Shown here: positions 15,442 through 21,649 of the stretch, one piece after another
How positions within the stretch are numbered: the first letter of the stretch is position 1
How the letters are laid out: the number at the start of each line of letters is the position of its first letter
Assembly: GCA_041397525.1 (NCBI GenBank)
Contig: JAWKWL010000005.1
Span: forward strand, 310,001-374,000
DNA from: BOKV01 sp041397525
Lineage (GTDB): Bacteria > Pseudomonadota > Alphaproteobacteria > Rhizobiales > Rhizobiaceae
Reading direction: 5' to 3'
DNA length: 64,000 nt
Translations under genes and position numbers: made by a program
The notes under the pieces: generated by a model
Told to the model about the DNA's origin: nothing
The model's input: only the letters and a program-made list of their open reading frames with translations
The model's database searches: none

Positions 15442-16500
15442 TTAGGGCAGGAGGATGGTCTGGCCGGTGGTTCCGCGGCCTTCCAGCGCCTGGTGCGCCT
15501 TGGCGGTATCGGCCAGCTTGAACTTCTGGTTCACGGCAATTTTGACCTTGCCTGACGCGATCATCGAAAACAGCTGTTTGGCGCGCTTCTCCAACTGTTC
15601 ACGGTCTGCGATGAAGGCAAACAGGGTCGGACGCGTTGCAAACAGCGATCCGTTTGCGGACAGATCCGCCAGCTTGAAATCGGTAATTGGGCCGGACGAC
15701 TGGCCGAAGCTGACAAAGGTGCCGAACTTGCGGAGCACTTTCAACGAGCCCGGATAGGTGTCCTTTCCGACTGAATCGTAGACAGCAGCCACACCCTTGC
15801 CCTTGGTGATCTTGTTGACTGCCTCGACAAAGTCCTCCGAGCGATAGTCGATCACATGCTTGTAGCCATTGGCCTTGGCGAGCTTGCACTTGGCTGCGCC
15901 GCCAGCCGTGCCGATGGCGATCACCCCCTTGGCGCGCAGCCATTGCCCGACGATAAGGCCGACGCCGCCTGCGGCTGCATGAACCAGTACCGTGTCACCA
16001 GCCTTCACCTTGTAGCAGTCGTGAATGAGATATTGCGCTGTAAGACCCTTGAGCATTGATGCTGCTGCCACTTCGTCGGAAACGCCCTTGGCCAGTTTGA
16101 GGAGGCGGTCTGCCGCGATGATGCGATGCGTCGCATAGGCTCCGCCCGGCAGGGTGTAGGCAACGCGGTCGCCAGGCTTGAGGCCGGCAACACCTGCACC
16201 CACCACTTCCACCACGCCTGCACCCTCCGAACCCAGAATGGCCGGATAGCCGCCTGGCGCAGGGTAGAGTCCGGTGCGCTGATATACATCGATGAAATTG
16301 ACGCCGATCGCCGTATGACGAATCAGGACTTCACCCTTTTTCGGCTTAGCCGGTACTATCGTTTCCTTCTTGAATACCGATGGCCCTCCGGCTTCATGCG
16401 CGACAATGGCAAATGGTTCGACCGGTTTCGCAGCCTTTGCCACTATCTTCGCCGCCGGTTTTGCTGCGGCCTTTGCGGTTTTCTTTGGCTTGTCAGCCAT
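15442..16500 (-). CDS. NADPH:quinone oxidoreductase (zeta-crystallin-like) with Lys/Ala-rich N-terminal tail
   Basis: Zinc-independent medium-chain dehydrogenase that probably reduces quinones with NADPH. It has the groES-like fold with GVNFIDVYQRTGLYP and PAILGSEGAGVVE, then the nucleotide-binding loop VHAAAGGVGLIVGQW. Family members are about 325 residues; this one has 352 because of an N-terminal tail of about 28 residues built almost only of Lys, Ala and Pro. The tail resembles histone-H1-like tails and its role is unknown. It begins nine bases upstream of speB on the same strand. Confidence 0.9.
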   Translation of the reverse strand: MADKPKKTAKAAAKPAAKIVAKAAKPVEPFAIVAHEAGGPSVFKKETIVPAKPKKGEVLIRHTAIGVNFIDVYQRTGLYPAPGGYPAILGSEGAGVVEVVGAGVAGLKPGDRVAYTLPGGAYATHRIIAADRLLKLAKGVSDEVAAASMLKGLTAQYLIHDCYKVKAGDTVLVHAAAGGVGLIVGQWLRAKGVIAIGTAGGAAKCKLAKANGYKHVIDYRSEDFVEAVNKITKGKGVAAVYDSVGKDTYPGSLKVLRKFGTFVSFGQSSGPITDFKLADLSANGSLFATRPTLFAFIADREQLEKRAKQLFSMIASGKVKIAVNQKFKLADTAKAHQALEGRGTTGQTILLP

Positions 16501-16537
16501 GGTCGTTTCTCCCGGGCCTCAGCCCCGTTGTTGAATT

Positions 16538-16933
16538 TCAAACCTTGAATGCTTCGTCGATCTCAAGCTGCATCGCGTTGACCGCATGATTGGTTTTTCC
16601 TGCCAGCGCGATGACCCGCATCAGCTCCCCATGCTGCTCTGCACTCATTCCCTTGGCCTTTGCTGCCGCCGTATGGCTGTGAATGCAATAGCTGCAGGAA
16701 TTGGCCGCTGAAACCGCGATGTAGATCATCTCCTTGACCAGCGGATCAAGACTGCCCGGGCCCATGACCGATTTGATCTCTCCCCACACCGCTTTGAGCT
16801 GCACCGGGTCATTGGCCAGACCCCGCCAGAAATTGTTGATGAAATCGGTATTCCTGACCTTGCGGATATCGTCGAAGACGGCGCGAACTTCTTCGCTTGC
16901 CTCCTGGTCTGAAATCATCCGCACGGTTGCCAT
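16538..16933 (-). CDS. Carboxymuconolactone decarboxylase family protein (AhpD-like)
   Basis: A 131-residue all-helical protein of the CMD/AhpD superfamily. The redox signature is SCSYCIHSHTAAAKAKG, with a CxxC and a following His as in peroxidase-type AhpD, so a thiol antioxidant role is likelier than a decarboxylase role. ATG 16933 has GGAGG a few bases upstream; the longer frame is rejected because its extra N-terminus is unrelated. It probably forms a unit with the downstream oxidoreductase gene, 37 bases away. Confidence 0.88.
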   Translation of the reverse strand: MATVRMISDQEASEEVRAVFDDIRKVRNTDFINNFWRGLANDPVQLKAVWGEIKSVMGPGSLDPLVKEMIYIAVSAANSCSYCIHSHTAAAKAKGMSAEQHGELMRVIALAGKTNHAVNAMQLEIDEAFKV

Positions 16934-17070
16934 GTCTTGTTCCTCCACTTTTTCCAGTGTTGAGGAAATCGCCACCTTTGGCAATTCGTCAAGCCTTCTT
17001 CCCAACAGCTTTCATTCTGCGCAGCTTTTCGTATAGTCGCTTCCAACGAAGAGAACCGGAGTCTTGACCC

Positions 17071-17934
17071 ATGGCTATGCTGAAAAACCGAAAGATATGG
17101 ACCTGGTTTGAAGGCGACTGGCATGAGGGCAATGTCATGATCATGGGGTCTGCCGATCATGGCACCTGGCTTGGCACCATGGTCTTTGACGGCGCCCGCG
17201 CATTTGAGGGCGTGGCGCCGGATCTTGATCACCATTGCGCCCGCGCCAACCATTCCTGTTTTGCCATGGGCATGAACCCGACCATCGAGACCGGCAAGAT
17301 GATCGAACTGGCACGCGAAGGCATTGCCAAATTCGATGGTGATGCGGCCCTTTATATCAGGCCAATGTACTGGTCGCGCGAGGCAGGCCAGGTAACGGTC
17401 GATGCCGACCCGGACTCCACCGCTTTTGCGCTCTGCCTCGAAGAGGCGTCCCTGGGTGCTACCACCGGCTTTACCGTGACAACTACGCGCTATACCAGGC
17501 CGACGCTTGCGACGGCAGTGACTAACGCCAAGGCAGCCTGCCTCTATCCCAACAATGCCCGAATGCTGAAAGAAGCGCATTCGAAAGGCTTCCACAACGC
17601 CATTGTCTGCGATGCACTGGGCAATGTGGCCGAGACCGCCACTTCGAACATTTTCATGGCAAAGAATGACGAAGTGTATACGCCCATACCAAACGGCACT
17701 TTTCTAAACGGCATTACCCGCCAGCGGGTGATCCGGCTGTTGCGTGATGCCGGCATTACCGTCAACGAGACCGTGCTCAAGCTTGATGATTTCCGCAATG
17801 CGGACGAGATTTTTGCGACCGGCAACTATTCGAAGGTCACGCCAATCAGCAAATTCGATGACCATGAGCCGGGTGCCGGGCCAATCGCAGCAAAGGCACG
17901 CGAACTTTATTGGGAGTGGGCACACTCAGCCTGA
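17071..17934 (+). CDS. ilvE: Branched-chain amino acid aminotransferase (class IV PLP enzyme)
   Basis: Transfers amino groups between branched-chain 2-oxo acids and glutamate. It has 287 residues. The PLP-binding Lys is in TNAKAACLYPNN and the phosphate-binding region in GNVAETATSNIFM and NGITRQRVIRLL. It is the short type common in Rhizobiales, and D-amino-acid aminotransferase-like relatives share the fold, so ilvE is probable rather than certain. The next gene, the K+ channel, begins five bases downstream and suggests co-transcription. Confidence 0.88.
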   Translation: MAMLKNRKIWTWFEGDWHEGNVMIMGSADHGTWLGTMVFDGARAFEGVAPDLDHHCARANHSCFAMGMNPTIETGKMIELAREGIAKFDGDAALYIRPMYWSREAGQVTVDADPDSTAFALCLEEASLGATTGFTVTTTRYTRPTLATAVTNAKAACLYPNNARMLKEAHSKGFHNAIVCDALGNVAETATSNIFMAKNDEVYTPIPNGTFLNGITRQRVIRLLRDAGITVNETVLKLDDFRNADEIFATGNYSKVTPISKFDDHEPGAGPIAAKARELYWEWAHSA

Positions 17935-17939
17935 ACACC

Positions 17940-19118
17940 ATGGCAACGCCGCCCGCTGAAAACCTGCGTTTCCGCCTGCGCCTGTTCGAGATCCTTGAAC
18001 ATGGCCGCAAGGGTACGGTTTCGCAAATCATCGACTTCACGATCATCTTTCTGATCCTTGCCAATGTGGCAGCCTCCGTCATCGAGACCGTTCCGCATAT
18101 CCATGCCGAATACGGGCAGGCTTTGCGCAATTTCGATCACTTCTGCGTTGCGATTTTCATCATCGAATATCTGGCGCGGCTTTGGGTGGCGCCGGAACAT
18201 CCCATGATGAGCAAGTCCAATGCCTTCATGGCACGGCTCAGAACAGCCGGCGCCCCGATGATGGTGGTTGATGCCATCGCGATCATGCCGTTTTTCCTCG
18301 AACTTGTTGCGGGTGTTGATCTGGGTGCAATCCGCGTGCTGCGCATTGTCCGCTTTTATCGTCTGGCGCGTTATGCGCCAGCCATATTGACGATTGGCCG
18401 CGTTTTGGCAGCTGAATGGCGCTCGTTGCTCGGCAGTGCCGTCATCTTTGCCGGATTGCTGCTGCTGTCGTCAGTTGCCATGTATATTGCCGAAGGTGAC
18501 CTCCAGCCTGACAAGCTTGGCGATCTGCCGTCGACCATGTGGTGGGCTGTCGTTACGCTGTCCACCGTCGGCTATGGCGATGTCACGCCCGTTACGGCGA
18601 TTGGCAAGGTTATTGCAGGCATTGTCATGGTTCTTGGAATTACCTTCTTCGCATTGCCGGTCGGCATCATCGCCAACGGATTTGCGGAGGAAATCAAGCG
18701 TCGCGACTTCGTGGTTTCCTTCGCCATGGTGGCGCGGGTGCCTCTGTTCAACAAGCTGGAAGCGCCATTGATCGCACGCCTCGTCGGCATGCTGCATGCG
18801 CGAAAATTCTCTTCCGGTGCAGTCATCGTCTCAAAGGGAGATACGGCGGACGGCATGTATTTCATCGCGAGCGGCGAAGTCGAGGTTGAGATTCCCGGCA
18901 ATCCGGTCAGGTTGTCAGAAGGGGATTTCTTCGGTGAGATCGCGTTGATCACCCACGAAGCCAGACGCACGGCAACTGTCGTTGCATCCCGACCAACCGA
19001 CCTGCTGGTTCTTTCAGCGCCGGATTTTCGCCGTTTGATGGCGCAAAGCCCCGACCTGGACCATGCGGTACGCGAGACCGCAGCTCAGCGCCAGGAAGAA
19101 CGAAAATCCCAGTCATGA
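17940..19118 (+). CDS. Cyclic-nucleotide-gated potassium channel (MlotiK1-like)
   Basis: Inner-membrane tetrameric K+ channel of 392 residues. S1-S4 occupy about residues 30-150, with S4 arginines in IRVLRIVRFYRLAR (131-144). The pore has the selectivity filter TVGYGD (209-214) before S6. After the C-linker comes a cyclic-nucleotide-binding domain with the phosphate-binding cassette FGEIAL...RRTAT (331-346). The pore and binding domain closely recall MloK1 of Mesorhizobium loti (shared MWWAVVTLST and DFV..VA.VPLF patterns). ATG 17940 is chosen, although TTG 17910 and GTG 17916 would overlap ilvE in frame. Confidence 0.93.
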   Translation: MATPPAENLRFRLRLFEILEHGRKGTVSQIIDFTIIFLILANVAASVIETVPHIHAEYGQALRNFDHFCVAIFIIEYLARLWVAPEHPMMSKSNAFMARLRTAGAPMMVVDAIAIMPFFLELVAGVDLGAIRVLRIVRFYRLARYAPAILTIGRVLAAEWRSLLGSAVIFAGLLLLSSVAMYIAEGDLQPDKLGDLPSTMWWAVVTLSTVGYGDVTPVTAIGKVIAGIVMVLGITFFALPVGIIANGFAEEIKRRDFVVSFAMVARVPLFNKLEAPLIARLVGMLHARKFSSGAVIVSKGDTADGMYFIASGEVEVEIPGNPVRLSEGDFFGEIALITHEARRTATVVASRPTDLLVLSAPDFRRLMAQSPDLDHAVRETAAQRQEERKSQS

Positions 19119-19217
19119 ACAGTCAATTTCACCCTTGACGGAATGGGCGGGGCATTGGAACCTGTGATCAGGGGCTCGACCGGCTGCAACTCCGCATCCG
19201 GCAATGTGGAGGCATAC

Positions 19218-19826
19218 ATGATGATCAGGAAGATGCTGATTGGTGCGGCCATTGTGATGGCGTTCACCGGCCAGGCTCTGTCGGATGAGATGGGCCGGGT
19301 TGAAGTGAATGGCAGGATGGTCATTCTCAATGACGACAACACATGGCAGTTTGCGAGCGACGATGGTTCGGCAAGGCCCGCCAATTGCACGGAAATCAAG
19401 TCTGAGGTTGTGCCGGTTTCAGTTTGTCTTGATCCGGAGAAATGGACATTGGCCAATCTGAACGGTGCCGAGGAGCACGGTTTCCGCCACAAGGAACATG
19501 ACCTGTATTTCCTGATGATCACGGAAAAGACCGTGATCGAAAAGCCCGCGCTGAAGAAGGCTGCGATCACGAACGCGCAAAGTGCAGCCGGCCTCAACAA
19601 GGTGAATGTCCTGGAGGATGACGCAGCCTCGGTGGGTGGCTATCCCTTTGGCCACATCGTCTACAACACCATTGTTGATGGCATCGATATTACCTATGCC
19701 AATTACTACACCAGCTTTCCCGACGTCGGATCGCTGCAACTGGTGATCTTTACCGGAGCAAAGGAGTTCAACGGCATCGTTCCCGTGATATCCGAAGTCA
19801 TCGCTGGAATTGACGTCAACCAGTAA
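19218..19826 (+). CDS. Hypothetical secreted protein
   Basis: A 202-residue protein of unknown function. It has a clear signal peptide (MMIRKMLIGAAIVMAFTGQA, cleavage near residue 20-22) and two cysteines (in ANCTEIK and SVCLDP) that could form a disulfide. A motif near the mature N-terminus, VEVNGRMVILNDDNTWQF, is typical of small periplasmic proteins of Rhizobiales. ATG 19218 is supported by TGGAGG six bases upstream; earlier in-frame codons would bury the signal peptide. A bidirectional terminator follows. Confidence 0.8.
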   Translation: MMIRKMLIGAAIVMAFTGQALSDEMGRVEVNGRMVILNDDNTWQFASDDGSARPANCTEIKSEVVPVSVCLDPEKWTLANLNGAEEHGFRHKEHDLYFLMITEKTVIEKPALKKAAITNAQSAAGLNKVNVLEDDAASVGGYPFGHIVYNTIVDGIDITYANYYTSFPDVGSLQLVIFTGAKEFNGIVPVISEVIAGIDVNQ

Positions 19827-19863
19827 GCTTCCGGCCTTTCCGGCACAGACATTCGCACAACAA

Positions 19864-19890
19864 AAAACGGGGCCGCATGGGCCCCGTTTT
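19864..19890. terminator. Bidirectional intrinsic terminator
   Basis: A perfect 11-bp stem, AAAACGGGGCC/GGCCCCGTTTT, with a five-base loop. The flanking A and T tracts allow termination in both directions. It lies between the rightward secreted-protein gene and the end of the leftward rpsI locus, 23 bases past the original rpsI stop codon, so it is where an rplM-rpsI transcript would end. Confidence 0.88.
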
Positions 19891-19912
19891 CGCATTCGGC
19901 AAACGCCAAAGA

Positions 19913-19933
19913 TCAGCGCTTGGAGAACTGGAA
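19913..19933 (-). pseudogene. rpsI: Detached 3' end of rpsI (last six S9 codons plus stop)
   Basis: Read leftward, these 21 bases encode FQFSKR and a stop, the invariant C-terminus of bacterial ribosomal protein S9, at the expected distance from the downstream terminator. Immediately upstream the reading no longer resembles S9. The piece is therefore the original gene end, cut off from the body of rpsI by the segment 19934-20141. Confidence 0.85.
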
Positions 19934-20141
19934 AATTGAAAAGTTATTTATTATCAATGCATAGGCAAGGAAAAATTTTTCTGTCAATATTTTGTCAAGG
20001 ACAAATTGGGGCATTCTGGCGGGATATTCCTAGGCACCGCACGTCAATCTCGTTCGTTTGTCCGGTAGAGTGATATCGAGGTGGTCGAATATCCCCACTA
20101 TTGAGCATTGAATTTTGAAAGGGGACCTTCTGCCTTTTCCT
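19934..20141 (-). other. Foreign segment replacing the rpsI 3' half
   Basis: These 208 bases stand where about 132 bases of S9 coding sequence should be and show no similarity to S9 in any frame. The half nearer 20141 is moderately GC and holds a 9-bp inverted repeat, GGGATATTC (20021-20029) and GAATATCCC (20087-20095), around a structured interior. The other half (about 19925-20000) is very AT-rich, with a perfect 12-base palindrome GAAAAATTTTTC near 19970 and two TTGACA hexamers on the minus strand. It contains no recognisable gene. It could be a mobile-element remnant or a chimeric assembly join. Confidence 0.7.
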
Positions 20142-20462
20142 GTGGCGAACAGCACCCGCCTGGCCGGACAATCCGCCGCCAACCACCGTGGCAACGACAT
20201 CATACTGGCCGACGCGGTTTGCCGCGATGATGGGTTGGTTGAGAACCATCTGCAGAACCGGACGTGCGAAATAGGCCGCAAATTCCTTGTCATTTACAGT
20301 GATCTTGCCGGTGCCGGGCTTGACCCAGACGCGGGCAATCGCGTTCTTGCGCTTGCCGGTCGCATAGGCACGGCCATGGGCGTCGAGTTTCTGGACATGC
20401 ACGGGAGCGGCTTCGGCTGCCGGTGCAGAGGAGAGGGCTTCAAGCGATTCGAGGCCTGACAT
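19995..20462 (-). pseudogene. rpsI: 30S ribosomal protein S9, C-terminal half replaced
   Basis: Codons 1-107 are a normal alphaproteobacterial S9: a family-typical N-terminal extension, then AYATGKRKNAIARVWVKPG and GGGLSGQAGAVRH. After His107 (base 20142) the frame runs into 48 unrelated residues and stops at 19995. The missing part includes the second half of the globular domain and the long basic tail that reaches the P-site tRNA. The product is unlikely to work as S9. The gene starts two bases after rplM, as usual. Either another rpsI copy exists, or the join is an assembly error. Confidence 0.85.
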
Positions 20463-20464
20463 GA

Positions 20465-20929
20465 TTACACGCTCCTCTTGTTCTTCGGGCTCATGGCTGC
20501 AACATCGAGAATTTCGGGCTGCTGCGCCTCATGTGGATGTTCGGCACCTGCATAAACGCGCAGGTTCTTCAACTGGCGGCGGCCAAGCGGGCCTTCCGGA
20601 ATCATGCGCTGGACAGCTTTCTGAACGACGCGCTCGGGGAACTTGCCCTCGAGGATCGCGCGCGCTGTGCGCTCCTTGATCCCGCCCGCATATCCGGTAT
20701 GCCAGTAATAGACTTTGTCGGTGAATTTCTTGCCGGTGAGCTTCACCTTGGCGGCATTGATGATGATGACATTGTCGCCATCGTCAACATGCGGTGTGAA
20801 GGTTGGCTTGTGCTTGCCGCGCAGACGGTTGGCGACAATGGATGCCATGCGACCGAGAACCACGTTCTCCGCATCGATCAGGACCCATTTCTTCACCACA
20901 TCCGCAGGCTTCTGCGTGAAGGTTTTCAT
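20465..20929 (-). CDS. rplM: 50S ribosomal protein L13
   Basis: Early-assembly protein of the large ribosomal subunit, 154 residues and intact. Conserved blocks are WVLIDAENVVLGRMAS, GDNVIIINAAKVKLTGKK, YYWHTGYAGG and MIPEGPLGRRQLKNLRVY. The ATG at 20929 gives the family N-terminus MKTFTQKPADV; the longer open frame upstream is leader sequence. It is first in the rplM-rpsI operon, with a terminator-like hairpin in its leader. Confidence 0.96.
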   Translation of the reverse strand: MKTFTQKPADVVKKWVLIDAENVVLGRMASIVANRLRGKHKPTFTPHVDDGDNVIIINAAKVKLTGKKFTDKVYYWHTGYAGGIKERTARAILEGKFPERVVQKAVQRMIPEGPLGRRQLKNLRVYAGAEHPHEAQQPEILDVAAMSPKNKRSV

Positions 20930-20949
20930 GTTCATATTCCCTGAGAAAC

Positions 20950-20970
20950 AAAAAGGCTGCCAAAGCAGCC
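20950..20970 (-). promoter_or_regulatory. Attenuator-like hairpin in the rplM leader
   Basis: On the minus strand a 6-bp stem GGCTGC/GCAGCC with a four-base loop is followed by five U residues, 21 bases before the rplM start codon. A terminator-like structure inside the leader of a ribosomal-protein operon suggests attenuation or L13 autoregulation. It is short, so its strength is uncertain. Confidence 0.5.
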
Positions 20971-21102
20971 AACTGGCCAACCGCAGGGAAACCCTGCCCA
21001 AGCCGTTCCGAAGCGGTCTCTATGCGAGCGCCGGAGCTTTGTCAAGCGCTGGTTTTTCCGAGCGCACAAGAAAAGGCAATAAAATCAAAGACATAAAAAC
21101 AA

Positions 21103-21130
21103 GGTAATATATTACCGTATATTTTTATAC
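21103..21130. promoter_or_regulatory. Two adjacent AT-rich palindromes upstream of the rplM operon
   Basis: A perfect 14-base palindrome GGTAATATATTACC (21103-21116) abuts a second inverted repeat, GTATA-TTTT-TATAC (21117-21130). They lie about 175-200 bases upstream of rplM and just past the terminator of the preceding gene. They may be an operator or an AT-rich promoter element; no regulator is assigned. Confidence 0.4.
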
Positions 21131-21137
21131 CCCAAAC

Positions 21138-21166
21138 AAAAACCGGCGGTCCGCAAGAACCGCCGA
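21138..21166 (-). terminator. Intrinsic terminator of the small secreted-protein gene
   Basis: On the minus strand a 7-bp stem CGGCGGT/ACCGCCG with an eight-base loop is followed by a U-rich run. It lies 27 bases past the stop of the gene that starts at 21450. Confidence 0.75.
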
Positions 21167-21192
21167 TTGCTTGTCGCCGTGAGGCGAAAACC

Positions 21193-21450
21193 TTATTTCA
21201 GGCTGGAATAGCAGGCGCGAAGCGCTGCGCCGCATTCCTGGCTGTGCATCATGTTCATCTTGATCTTGTCCATGCCGGCCTGTGGCGTCGAAGCGATGGA
21301 CATGTCAGATCCGGACAGGCACTGGCTGTAAGATGTGTTGCAGGCTGCTGCGCCTTCCATCATCATCTTCATGTCGCCAGCCTGGGCGATACCGAAAGAA
21401 CCTGCTGCGATGAGGGTGGCAACGCCAAGGCCCTTGATAAGATTTGTCAT
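21193..21450 (-). CDS. Small secreted cysteine-containing protein, unknown function
   Basis: An 85-residue protein with a signal peptide (MTNLIKGLGVATLIAAGSFG, cleavage near AQA). The mature part is about 60 residues, rich in Met (DMKMMMEGAA, DKIKMNMM) and with four Cys in two pairs, suggesting disulfides or metal binding. ATG 21450 has GGAGA at the right distance, while the longer frame has no supporting site. I do not recognise a named family. Confidence 0.75.
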   Translation of the reverse strand: MTNLIKGLGVATLIAAGSFGIAQAGDMKMMMEGAAACNTSYSQCLSGSDMSIASTPQAGMDKIKMNMMHSQECGAALRACYSSLK

Positions 21451-21649
21451 GTAAGTCTCCATTTGGTTTGCACGAATCGGTTGAACGGTCGCGTGGCGCT
21501 TGTTCCAGGGGCGCACGTCCGGTTAATCCTTGTATCGCGAAGGATCAATAGTCCTCGCAATGCAGCCGGATCGTTACCCGTTTTTAACTCTATCGCAATG
21601 GTATAATTGTCACAACTGCGTTCCCGGTTTTTGATCGCTTTCTTTCGGT

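Noticed and set aside
17910..17939. Earlier TTG/GTG start of the K+ channel gene overlapping ilvE
   Set aside because: The added residues have no family counterpart; ATG 17940 is a simpler start, although the ribosome site is weak for all three.
21103..21116. Palindrome as a Zur or Irr box
   Set aside because: The sequence only loosely resembles those operators and the downstream rplM operon is not a known target.
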